Assembly: GCA_016210245.1 (NCBI GenBank)
Contig: JACQUR010000221.1
Location: forward strand, 1-5,289
Origin: Chloroflexota bacterium
GTDB lineage: Bacteria; Chloroflexota; UBA6077; JACQUR01
DNA: 5,289 nucleotides
Reading direction: 5' to 3'
Shown here: piece after piece, positions 1 through 5,263 of the stretch
Layout: each line of letters begins with the position of its first letter
Numbering within the stretch: position 1 is the first letter of the stretch
Position numbers and translations under genes: made by a program
The notes under the pieces: generated by a model
The model's input: only the letters and a program-made list of their open reading frames with translations
Database searches by the model: none
Told to the model about the DNA's origin: nothing

Positions 1-32
1 ACTGCGGTGATGCTCCCGTTGCCGTTCACGTC
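1..32 (-). other. Start of a second dockerin-like hand (cut by window edge)
   Basis: Immediately after the TIG strand FTYQHA the frame reads DVNGNGSITAV and leaves the window. It repeats the opening of the inserted hand at 96-215 with mostly identical codons (gacgt, aacggcaacgg, agc, acc). A C-terminal dockerin-like tail is the likely continuation. Confidence 0.55.
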
Positions 33-2326
33 CGCGTGCTGATAGGTAAAGGCCGAGGCCAGCGTGCCGCTCTGCCCGTCCGGGTTCGTTACCGCCACGT
101 CCGCGGTCGTGGCCAGCATCGCGGCCGGGCAGCTCGTGGTGGCCGGCAGGCTGGCCACCGCGCGCAGGATGCACAGCGCATCCAGGCTGGTCACGCTGCC
201 GTTGCCGTTGACGTCGCCCACCGTGCGGCCGTGGCGCGGGGTGACCGCGGTGAGGCTGGTGGCGCTACCGTACACAACCGACGTCGCTGCCCGCCCGTCC
301 ACCGTGACCGTGGCCCCGCTCTGGAAGTTGGAGCCGCTGATGGTGATCGTCGTCCCGCCCCGGCCGGGGCCCGAGGTCGGGCTGACAGTGGTGACCGTCG
401 GTCCCAGCCCCGGCCCAGCCGTGGCCGTAGCGGTAGCGCCGGGCACAGGCGTGGCGGTAGCGCTCGCCGTGGGCGAAGCGCTGGGCGCCACCGTAGGAGT
501 CGGCATGGGGATGGAGGTGGCGGTGGGCGTAGCAGTGCCGGTCATGGTAGGAGTGGCAGTCCGTGTCGCCGTCGGCGTGGAGGTGAAGGTGGCCGTCGAC
601 GTGGCCACGGCAGTAGCTGTTGGCGTGCCTGTGGCCGTGGCAGTTGGGGTAGGCGTCAGGCCAGCATCCGCCTGCACCGCCAGGGTGTGATAAAGACCTC
701 CTGCAAGTGCGGTCGCACCCCTCAGCCCGCTCACCTGGACCGGCGTGGCGTGGCCGGTCGTGGTGCCGTCGCCCAGTTGGCCATAGCCGTTGTAGCCCCA
801 GGCCCAGACCGTGCCGTCGCTCTTCAACGCCAGGCTGTGGGAGGCGCCAGCCGCGATGGCGCTCGCCCCGCTCAGGCCGCTCACCTGGACCGGCGTGGGC
901 CGGCTGTAGCACCCGGTCGTCACCGTGGTCCCGTCGCCCAGTTGACCGGAGTAGTTGCCGCCCCAGGCCCAGACCGTGCCGTCGCCCTTCAGCGCCAGGC
1001 TGTGGGCGCTGCCCGCGGCCACGGCCATCACCCCGCTCAGCCCGGGCACCTGGACCGGGGTGAGGCGATTGGTGGCGGTTCCGTCCCCAAGTGCCCCATA
1101 CCAGTTGGCGCCCCAGGCCCAGACGGTACCGTCGTTCTTCAGCGCCAGGCTGTGGTAGCCGCCGGCCGCGATCGCCACCACCCCGCTCAGCCCGCTCACC
1201 TGGACGGGCGTGGTGCGCACGGTGCTGCTGGTGCCGTCGCCGAGCTGGCCAAACCGGTTGTTGCCCCAGGCCCAGACCGTGCCGTCGTTCTTCAGCGCCA
1301 GGCTGTGCTGCCAGCCCGCCGAGACGGCGATCACCCCGCTCAGCCCGCTCACCTGGACCGGCGTGGCGCGGTTGGAGGTGCTGCCGTCACCCAGTTGGCC
1401 GTACCCGTTGCCGCCCCAGGCCCAGACCGTGCCGTCGGACTTCAGGGCCAGGCTGTGGTACCCGCCCGCGGCGACGGCGATCGCTCCCGAGAGCCCGCTG
1501 ACCTGGACGGGGACACTGGGGTTGGCGGTGCCATCACCCAGTTGGCCGTAGGAGCCCAGACCCCAGGCCCACGGCGTACCGGGTACGGGCGTGACGGCTG
1601 AGGCCAGGAATGTGGTGGTGAGCGTGTACGGCTGGTCGCTCCACACGTCGCTCAGGCCAGCTCGTCCAGCGGGAAAGACCCAGACACGATACTCCCCCGC
1701 CTGAGCCAGCGTCGCCGTCACCTCGGCAGCGGCAGTGGTGCTGCCCGTGGTGTAGTTCTCGGCCAGTATCGTGGTTCCGGACGAGGTGGTCACCCGCAGA
1801 CCCAGACCCGGATCAGAGGCCCAGTTGCCCCCAGTGGCGGGAGGATCCAGATGCACCGTGAGCCTGCCAGGTCTTGGCATGGTGACCTTGTACCAGTCCT
1901 GGTCGCGGCCCGGTGCCCCGAAGTAGCCCAGGGAGGCTCTTCCAAAGGGAAGTGGCGACGCCTGGTCCGGGCTATCGTTGGGCTCCTGGTCCACTACGTC
2001 GGCGCCCGCAGTGGTGGGGAAGTCGCTGGAGGCCGTGGTGCCCGTGACGTAGGCGCTCCCCGCTCCGTCGGCGGCAATGCCAGCGCCGTAGTCCGTGTCG
2101 CTGCCGCCCAGGAAGGTGGCGTACGCCAGGCCGCTGCCTGCGGGACTCAGCTTGGCCACAAAGGCGTCGTAGGAGCCGTTGTGGCTGGTGTCCAGGGCGC
2201 CGGCGGTGGTGGGGAAATCGGCGGAGAAGGTGCCACCCGTGACATAGGCAGCCCCGGCTCCGTCCAGCGCGATGCCATAGCCCCGGTCGTCGCTGCTTCC
2301 ACCCAGGAAGGTGCTGTAAGCCAGGC
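1..2326 (-). CDS. Secreted SBBP/PPC/RCC1/TIG/dockerin-like protein, C-terminal part (frameshifted, cut by window edge)
   Basis: This is the continuation of the 3868 gene in a second frame, open without a stop for about 775 codons to the window edge. It resumes as LAYSTFLGGSSDDRG and completes SBBP repeats 4 and 5. A PPC-like domain follows (EPNDSPDQA, DQDWYKVTMP, AGEYRVWVFP), then six RCC1 repeats (VWAWG..YGQLGDGT, TPVQVSGLSG, AAGGYHSLALK.DGT). After these come a Thr/Pro/Ala linker, an IPT/TIG domain (VSPTSGPGRGGTTITISGSNF to AVTNPDGQ..FTYQ) interrupted by a dockerin-like hand, and the start of another hand (DVNGNGSITAV). No translation start of its own is evident at the frameshift, so it is best read as one gene with 2147-3868. 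The C-terminus lies outside the window. RCC1 and SBBP units both form beta-propeller blades. A role in extracellular binding or adhesion is inference. Confidence 0.88.
39..401 (-). other. IPT/TIG domain interrupted by a dockerin-like insertion
   Basis: The first part reads PTVTTVSPTSGPGRGGTTIT with ISGSNF, GATVTVDGRAATSV and SLTAVTPRHGRTVGDV. The last strand, AVTNPDGQSGTLASAFTYQ, resumes only after 38 foreign residues. Joined together, the two pieces make a normal-looking IPT/TIG immunoglobulin-like domain. The insertion (96-209) is listed separately. IPT/TIG domains are common in bacterial surface proteins. Confidence 0.75.
96..209 (-). other. Dockerin-like hand inserted inside the TIG domain (114 bp)
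   Basis: The 38 inserted codons read NGNGSVTSLDALCILRAV, a linker ASLPATTSCPAA, and MLATTADV. With the preceding DV this forms DVNGNGS..SLDALCILR, the calcium-loop plus helix pattern of a dockerin type I hand (D1, N3, N5, S7 and D12-like positions). The inserted stretch is bounded by Asp-Val codons on both sides (GDV at 210-215, ADV at 96-101). Calcium binding is inferred from family knowledge. Confidence 0.65.
417..659 (-). repeat. Thr/Pro/Ala-rich low-complexity linker
   Basis: About 81 codons are nearly all Thr, Ala, Pro, Ser and Val (LTPTPTATATGTPTATA at the start, ATATAGPG at the end), between the RCC1 propeller and the TIG domain. Such linkers are typical of extracellular multidomain proteins, where they act as flexible and often glycosylated spacers. 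The DNA is an irregular run of ACN and GCN codons rather than an exact microsatellite. Confidence 0.85.
666..1574 (-). repeat. Six RCC1-type repeats, ~150-bp period
   Basis: Six coding units begin at WAWG codons near plus-strand positions 1571, 1424, 1274, 1121, 971 and 807, with a period of 147-164 bp. The consensus is VWAWG.N.YGQLGDGT, ..TPVQVSGLSG, then AIAAGGYHSLALK.DGT. The fifth unit is longer (extra VTTGCYSR) and the sixth is degenerate (HTLAVQAD). DNA is also well conserved between units, for example ggcccagaccgtgccgtc on the plus strand. RCC1 repeats build a propeller, classically of seven blades. Six recognisable units may form an incomplete ring, or one blade may be supplied by flanking sequence. 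Confidence 0.88.
1610..1991 (-). other. PPC-like domain between the two propellers
   Basis: About 127 residues follow the last SBBP unit. They begin DQEPNDSPDQA with PLPFG, continue with GRDQDWYKVTMPRPGRLTV, and end with AGEYRVWVFPAG and a TLTTTF strand. The EPNDS opening, the central D.DWY.V and the late GEY.V fit the bacterial pre-peptidase C-terminal (PPC) fold, a small beta-sandwich often attached to secreted enzymes and surface proteins. No protease domain is visible in this window. The assignment rests on motif recognition only. Confidence 0.6.
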
Positions 2327-2908
2327 GCTGCCGGTGGGATGTAGCTTGGCCACAAAGGCATCGTAGACGCCGTTGAAAGCAGTGTCGAAAGCGCCCTCGG
2401 TCGTGGGGAACGCGGCCGAGGAGGTCTGGCCCGCGATGTAAGCGCTCCCCGCTCCGTCCACGGCGATGCCAGCGCCGCGGTCATCGTCGCTTCCGCCCAG
2501 CAGGGTGGCGTAGGCCAGCCCGCTGCCCGTCAGGCTGAGCTTGGCCACAAAGGCATCGTAGAAGCCGTTGAAGGTCGTGTCGAAGGCACCCGCGGTGGTG
2601 GGAAAGTCGGTGGACAAGGTGTAGCCAGTGACGTAGGCGCTCCCCGCCGCGTCCACGGCGATGGCAGCGCCGCTGTCATCGTTGCTCCCGCCCAGAAAGG
2701 TGGCATAGGCTAAGCCGGTGCCGGTCGGATTCAGCTTGACCACAAAGGTATCCGCGGAGTTGTTCAAGCTCGTGTCAAAGGCGCCCGCGGTGGTGGGAAA
2801 GTCGGTGGAGGATGTACTGCCCGTGACGTAGGCGCTTCCTGTCCTGTCCACCGCGATGCCATAGCCCAAGTCCCAGTCGCTCCCGCCCAGGAAGGTGGAG
2901 TAGAGCAG
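1998..2908 (-). repeat. Five SBBP beta-propeller repeats, 195-bp period
   Basis: Five coding repeats of 65 residues begin at L321 of the large protein. Each carries LxYxTFLGGS, a D..G.GIAVD step, GSAYVTG.T, DFPTTAGAFDT and DAFVAKL..TGSG; the last ends after DFPTTAGAD. Homologous landmarks (the ccc of the gcgcccgcgg block before the DFPTT codons) fall at 2784, 2589, 2394, 2200 and 2005. The steps are 195, 195, 194 and 195 bp. The single 194 step marks the frameshift. The motif pattern matches SBBP (seven-bladed propeller type) repeats, which are usual in secreted bacterial proteins. Confidence 0.85.
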
Positions 2909-3868
2909 GTCGGAGGCGCCGGCGGCCACCCGCTCGGCGGCGGGACGAACTGAGGTGAATGGGAGGCTGACGGTGTCGCCCTGGACGGACCTCACCCCCG
3001 GCCCCTCTCCCACGGGGAGAGGGGAGCCGGCGGCCACAACCTGGGCGAGGTCGAGCCGCAGCTCGCCCGCCTGGGTGGCGACGTGCAGCCGGCCGTCTTC
3101 GGCCAGAGAGAGGCCGGTCGCCCCCTCGACCCGCAGATGCGCCTGCCGAAGGGCCGCAGGGAGAGCTGCAAGGCCCTGCGCCCCTGCCGCCGTGTTCCGC
3201 ACCACGAAGCGCTGGGCCAGTCGCCCGCCTTCGCCGCTGATCTCCAGGTCCACCCCTGGGAAGAGGTCCACGTAGCGCACCCCGCCCCAGACCGGCACGT
3301 TGGGGCGCCACTTCTTCGGGTCGTTGCCGAGGAAGTACGAAACCACGGTGTCGCGACGGTTGAAGCCCTCCAGGCGGGGATGGGGGTTGGCACCAGTGTA
3401 GGAGAGCTTGAGGTGGACGCCACGGGTGACCTCTCCCCCGGCCCCTCCCCGACGCGGGGAGGGGAGTCCGGACCTCTCCCCCGACCCCTCCCCTGCCAGG
3501 GGAGGGGAGTCCCCACGTCCCTCGGGTGCTCCCCCTTCCCTCGCAGGGAAGGGGGCCGGGGGGTTAGGTCCGGCAGCCAGCACCGTGATCCACACCCCAT
3601 CCTCGGCCAGGTGGGCCGTGCCCTGGAGGCCGCGCACCTGGAAACGGGCGCGGGGGTCGAACTGGCCGACGTTCTCGACGAACAGCGCGCCGCTGGAGGC
3701 GAGGCCCTTGCTCACCTGCACGCGGTTGGGCGCCGGTGGAACGGGGGTGGGCGCGGGGATGGCGCTGGCAGGGCTGCCGGCTACGGGGAGAGGCAGGCTT
3801 GCCAGGAGGGGCAGGAAGCCCACCAGGGCGACCAGGGGAAGACGACGGAACGACAGGCTCGGGCGCAT
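2147..3868 (-). CDS. Secreted SBBP-repeat protein, N-terminal part (frameshifted gene)
   Basis: This is the 5' part of a large exported repeat protein. The ATG at 3868 is chosen because GGGAGGGG lies just upstream and a signal peptide follows at once: RPSLSFRR, then a Leu/Val/Pro-rich core, then a likely cut near SPASA (residues 32-36). A TTG at 3946 would extend it by 26 codons but hides the signal peptide. Residues ~60-320 resemble the DUF7948-like domain that precedes SBBP repeats (FVENVGQFD, SYFLGNDPKKW, VPVWGGVRYVDLFPGVDLEI). Residues ~101-148 and ~280-295 are encoded by palindromic repeats. From L321 come 65-residue SBBP repeats (LAYATFLGGS, GIAVD, GSAYVTG, DFPTTAGAFDT, DAFVAKL). True homology ends near residue 515. 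After a one-base deletion the frame runs ~58 nonsense codons to a stop at 2147. The original protein continues in another frame at 1-2326. Such proteins are probably surface or extracellular propellers; the ligand is unknown. Confidence 0.88.
   Translation of the reverse strand: MRPSLSFRRLPLVALVGFLPLLASLPLPVAGSPASAIPAPTPVPPAPNRVQVSKGLASSGALFVENVGQFDPRARFQVRGLQGTAHLAEDGVWITVLAAGPNPPAPFPAREGGAPEGRGDSPPLAGEGSGERSGLPSPRRGGAGGEVTRGVHLKLSYTGANPHPRLEGFNRRDTVVSYFLGNDPKKWRPNVPVWGGVRYVDLFPGVDLEISGEGGRLAQRFVVRNTAAGAQGLAALPAALRQAHLRVEGATGLSLAEDGRLHVATQAGELRLDLAQVVAAGSPLPVGEGPGVRSVQGDTVSLPFTSVRPAAERVAAGASDLLYSTFLGGSDWDLGYGIAVDRTGSAYVTGSTSSTDFPTTAGAFDTSLNNSADTFVVKLNPTGTGLAYATFLGGSNDDSGAAIAVDAAGSAYVTGYTLSTDFPTTAGAFDTTFNGFYDAFVAKLSLTGSGLAYATLLGGSDDDRGAGIAVDGAGSAYIAGQTSSAAFPTTEGAFDTAFNGVYDAFVAKLHPTGSAWLTAPSWVEAATTGAMASRWTEPGLPMSRVAPSPPISPPPPAPWTPATTAPTTPLWPS
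2321..2331 (-). other. Single-base deletion (frameshift) in the large gene
   Basis: The plus strand reads ccaggcgctgcc here. The equivalent position of the next repeat (near 2127) reads ccaggccgctgcc, one c more. On the coding strand GGC AGC GGC CTG has become GGC AGC GCC TGG. SBBP homology stops in the first frame and resumes at once in the second (LAYSTFLGG). No homopolymer or slippery heptamer is present, so a programmed shift is unlikely. It is either a real inactivating mutation or a sequencing error. Confidence 0.85.
2988..3030. repeat. GC-rich palindromic repeat, copy D (in frame within the large gene)
   Basis: The plus strand reads gacctcacccccgg, then a perfect 10-bp hairpin: cccctctccc (3002-3011), loop acg, gggagagggg (3015-3024), then agccgg. 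It is translated on the minus strand as GSPLPVGEGPGVRS, between AQVVAA and VQGDTVSLPF. It shares the gacctc..ccccggcccc lead and the hairpin with copies A-C. Confidence 0.8.
3428..3470. repeat. GC-rich palindromic repeat, copy A
   Basis: The plus strand reads gacctctcccccgg, then a 10-bp stem cccctccccg (3442-3451), loop acg, cggggagggg (3455-3464), then agtccg. It is translated on the minus strand as SGLPSPRRGGAGGEV, a different frame from copies B and D. It directly abuts copy B. Confidence 0.8.
3471..3512. repeat. GC-rich palindromic repeat, copy B
   Basis: The plus strand reads gacctctcccccga, then a 10-bp stem cccctcccct (3485-3494), loop gcc, aggggagggg (3498-3507), then agtcc. It is translated as DSPPLAGEGSGERSG, in the same frame relative to the element as copy D. 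It is in tandem with copy A, same orientation. Confidence 0.8.
3528..3573. repeat. GC-rich palindromic repeat, copy C (inverted)
   Basis: An 11-bp stem, cccccttccct (3531-3541) and agggaaggggg (3545-3555), encloses loop cgc. The conserved lead gacctaaccccccgg appears on the minus strand, so this copy is inverted relative to A, B and D. It is translated as GPNPPAPFPAREGGAP, just after the conserved VWITVLAA strand. Confidence 0.75.
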
Positions 3869-3871
3869 GGT

Positions 3872-3879
3872 CCCCTCCC
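3872..3879 (-). promoter_or_regulatory. Shine-Dalgarno of the large gene
   Basis: On the minus strand GGGAGGGG is followed by ACC and the ATG at 3868. The GGAG core lies six bases before the start. This site decides the start in favour of 3868 over the upstream TTG at 3946. Confidence 0.7.
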
Positions 3880-3979
3880 GCTTCTGCGGCGCGCCCGGCG
3901 CACGGGACCGCGCCGCGAACAGGCAGCCACTGCCGGCCGACGACAACCATCCGAGCCACGACGGCTCGGGGCGTGCTCT

Positions 3980-4009
3980 AGAGTACTCGAGGTGCCGTTG
4001 CTTTGTCCA
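3980..4009 (-). promoter_or_regulatory. Candidate sigma-70-type promoter for the large gene
   Basis: On the minus strand TGGACA (4004-4009, five of six to TTGACA) is followed after 18 bases by TACTCT (3980-3985, three of six to TATAAT). This is the most AT-rich spot in the intergenic stretch and lies about 110 bases before the ATG at 3868. The weak -10 makes the call tentative. Confidence 0.3.
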
Positions 4010-4059
4010 GAGCTCAGTTGCGGCGGGTGTGATCAGTTGCTGTGCCGGCGGTCGCTGAG

Positions 4060-4135
4060 CCGTAGGGGGCGACGGCCCTGTCTGCCCCTACGGATGAAGG
4101 CAGGGGGCGGGCAGACAGGGCCGTCTGCCCCTACG
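4060..4135. repeat. Two copies of a GTAGGGGCAGAC-type palindromic repeat
   Basis: Copy 1 (4060-4093) pairs ccgtagggg with cccctacgg; the stem extends through gac/gtc with one bulge, around loop ggccct. Copy 2 (about 4104-4135) pairs gggcagac (4109-4116) with gtctgccc (4123-4130) around loop agggcc, the reverse complement of the first loop, so the two copies are inverted. Such palindromes are dispersed intergenic repeats in several bacterial groups. Its position between the small-gene cassette and the large gene would also suit transcript ending, but no T-run follows on the minus strand. Confidence 0.7.
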
Positions 4136-4327
4136 ACCTCCACGCACCAGAACTGGGCGGACCCGTTGCGGCCTGGTGCCCCAGACTCGAAGCGGAATCG
4201 TGTTCGGCCGGCGATGAGCGGGGCGGCGTTGCCTGCGGCGGCCTCTCGGCGCCCCCGAGGTCGTTGCAGCGGTCGGCAAGGTCACCTGGCCTTTTTCCTG
4301 CACGCGGATCAGCTTGCGCTCGCTCAT
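4088..4327 (-). pseudogene. AbrB/MazE-like antitoxin remnant
   Basis: The ATG at 4327 overlaps the stop of the preceding gene as ATGA, the usual sign of coupled translation. The first residues, MSERKLIRVQEKGQVTLPTA, match the opening of AbrB/MazE/VapB-type swapped-hairpin DNA-binding domains (VQEKGQVTLP). Such a domain would continue roughly as an Arg-rich helix, LGLK.GD and a further strand. Here the frame turns into Arg/Pro-rich sequence (TTSGAPRGRRRQ) and runs through the palindromic repeat to TAG at 4088. A neighbouring frame holds a weak echo (ADRCNDLGGAER), consistent with frameshift decay. No partner toxin gene such as VapC is seen next to it. The motif is clear but short, so function is unlikely. 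Confidence 0.55.
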
Positions 4328-4599
4328 GACCGTGAAACTTTCGAGGACTCGCCGGAGGTGGGACGCTTCGTGCGCGCTCGGAGTTTCGCCCAGACCAGGT
4401 GGGCCGAGGCGTACTCGCCGGGCCCCGCCCCGGCGACCTCCTCGCGGAGGGCTTCCGCGGCCTGAAGGAGGTCCTCCGGACGCTCGGCAAACCGGGCCTG
4501 AACGGCCGCATCGATCAGGGCGCGGTAGTCCATGCCCAGCAGTTCCTCTCGAATGCGCAGGACCTCCTCCACGATGGCGGACTCCTCTTTTCCCTCCAC
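4324..4599 (-). CDS. Small helical protein of unknown function
   Basis: I do not recognise this 91-codon product. It is rich in Glu, Ala, Arg and Leu and predicted largely helical: EESAIVEEVLRIREELL, then DYRALIDAAVQARFAERPED with LLQAAEALREEV, then a Gly/Pro turn (GAGPGEY) and SAHLVWAKLRART. There is no signal peptide or membrane segment. The start is uncertain. GTG at 4599 gives 91 residues, while ATG at 4533 (MDYRALID) gives 69 and has GAGAGGA about ten bases upstream. It lies 59 bases after the toxin stop, and its own stop overlaps the AbrB-like start, so it is probably co-transcribed with both. Its job in the cassette is unknown. Confidence 0.6.
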   Translation of the reverse strand: MEGKEESAIVEEVLRIREELLGMDYRALIDAAVQARFAERPEDLLQAAEALREEVAGAGPGEYASAHLVWAKLRARTKRPTSGESSKVSRS

Positions 4600-4658
4600 T
4601 GCGGCAGCAAGATCCAGGGCGGAGCCCGCAAGCGAGGGCGCTCATGTCCGCCCGCGGG

Positions 4659-4922
4659 TTAGTCCTCGCGGTAGGCTTCTCGGCGGTGCCGGACGCGCAG
4701 GGCGTGGACCTCCTCGCCCACGATGTCGTAGCGGATCCGCCAGTCGCCTACCCGCAGGCGCCAGGCGCCCGTCTCTCGGGCTACCACCTTCTCGCCCAGG
4801 TAGGGATCGTGCTCCAGGTTCTGCAGGGCAGCCAGGATTCGCTGTTGCACCTGTTGATCCAGGCGCCTCAGGTCCTTCGCAAAGCGGTTGGCGATGATCA
4901 GGCGGTAGCGCTCAGGGGGCAT
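4659..4922 (-). CDS. RelE/ParE-superfamily toxin
   Basis: This is an 87-residue type II toxin. RelE-type members cleave mRNA in the ribosomal A site, while ParE-type members poison gyrase; the sequence alone does not separate them firmly. Visible family features are the opening strand YRLIIANRFAKDLRRL, the helix DQQVQQRILAALQNL with HDPYLGEKV, the core WRLRVGDWRIRYDI (residues 54-67) and the terminal LRVRHRREAYR (75-85). Basic residues R55, R57, R62, R64, R80 and R81, with Y84, sit where RelE nucleases keep catalytic or RNA-contacting groups, which favours an RNase. The length is normal. ATG at 4922 overlaps the antitoxin stop by 11 nt and lacks a clear Shine-Dalgarno, so translational coupling is likely. 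The neutralising partner should be the Phd-like protein directly upstream. Confidence 0.88.
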   Translation of the reverse strand: MPPERYRLIIANRFAKDLRRLDQQVQQRILAALQNLEHDPYLGEKVVARETGAWRLRVGDWRIRYDIVGEEVHALRVRHRREAYRED

Positions 4923-5220
4923 GCTGGGCTTTGGCTAACTCGGCTTTCAGCTCCTCCAGCGTCAGGCTCTGGCCCAGCTCGATCTCGCGCCGGGCCTCGC
5001 GGATGGACTCCAGGTACTCGGGGTCGTGGAGTTCAGCCAGGGTCTCGACGATGTTCTCCCATTCCTCGATCCCGATGAGCACCGCCATGGGCTTGCCGGC
5101 TCGCTCCACCACGAAGCGATAGCCCCGATAGCGGGCCTGCTCCAGGAGTTGTCCGAAGTTCTGTCTCGCCTTGAAGGCGGGGATCACCCTGGTCATGGTT
5201 GGTTCGCGTTCGGTCGCCAT
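4912..5220 (-). CDS. Phd/YefM-family antitoxin
   Basis: This is a 102-residue antitoxin that should bind the neighbouring RelE/ParE-type toxin and repress the operon. The Phd/YefM N-terminal DNA-binding fold is seen at residues 10-60: TRVIPAFKARQNFGQLLEQA, then YRFVVERAGKPMAVLIGIEEWE. The C-terminal half (LHDPEYLESIREARREIELG, then LTLEELKAELAKA) is charged and helical, as expected for the segment that wraps the toxin. ATG at 5220 is preferred because GGTG lies just upstream. An internal ATG at 5196 (MTRVIP) matches the usual family start and cannot be excluded, as it has no good Shine-Dalgarno. The antitoxin-first order with an overlapping toxin is standard for these modules and fits autoregulation. 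Confidence 0.88.
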   Translation of the reverse strand: MATEREPTMTRVIPAFKARQNFGQLLEQARYRGYRFVVERAGKPMAVLIGIEEWENIVETLAELHDPEYLESIREARREIELGQSLTLEELKAELAKAQHAP

Positions 5221-5263
5221 CGGCTCACCACGTAGATCGCATGAGCTGTCTAATTACACGATC

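Larger units (their letters stand above)
3869..4087. other. Intergenic stretch before the large gene
   Basis: I see no convincing gene here on either strand. It contains the inner part of palindromic repeat copy 1, the candidate promoter at 3980-4009, the chained palindromes at 3976-3991 and the Shine-Dalgarno at 3872-3879. Open frames across it have the composition of GC-rich chance frames. Confidence 0.5.

Noticed and set aside
36..1601. Long plus-strand open frame of 521 codons opposite the large gene
   Set aside because: It is antisense to RCC1, TIG and linker coding repeats, and its product is Arg/Gly/Ala/Pro-rich with repeats that mirror the RCC1 units. GC-rich DNA leaves such frames open by chance, and the minus-strand product has clear domains.
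2315..2335. Programmed ribosomal frameshift in the large gene
   Set aside because: There is no slippery heptamer or clear downstream stimulatory structure, and comparison with the other repeats shows simple loss of one base.
666..2908. Regularly spaced repeats as a possible CRISPR array
   Set aside because: The periods (about 150 and 195 bp) equal whole protein repeat units, the frame is kept, and the spacers are themselves related sequences.
3083..4465. Plus-strand open frame of 460 codons
   Set aside because: It crosses the N-terminal domain of the large gene, its promoter region and the small genes, all with better minus-strand evidence. The product has no recognisable motif and shows chance GC-rich composition.
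4651..4658. CCCGCGGG palindrome after the toxin stop as a terminator
   Set aside because: It is only eight bases with no loop and no T-run, and such palindromes are expected by chance at this G+C content.
5248..5259. TAATTA-centred sequence as a Phd operator
   Set aside because: Only the central six bases are palindromic; the flanks do not pair, so an operator claim is not supported.
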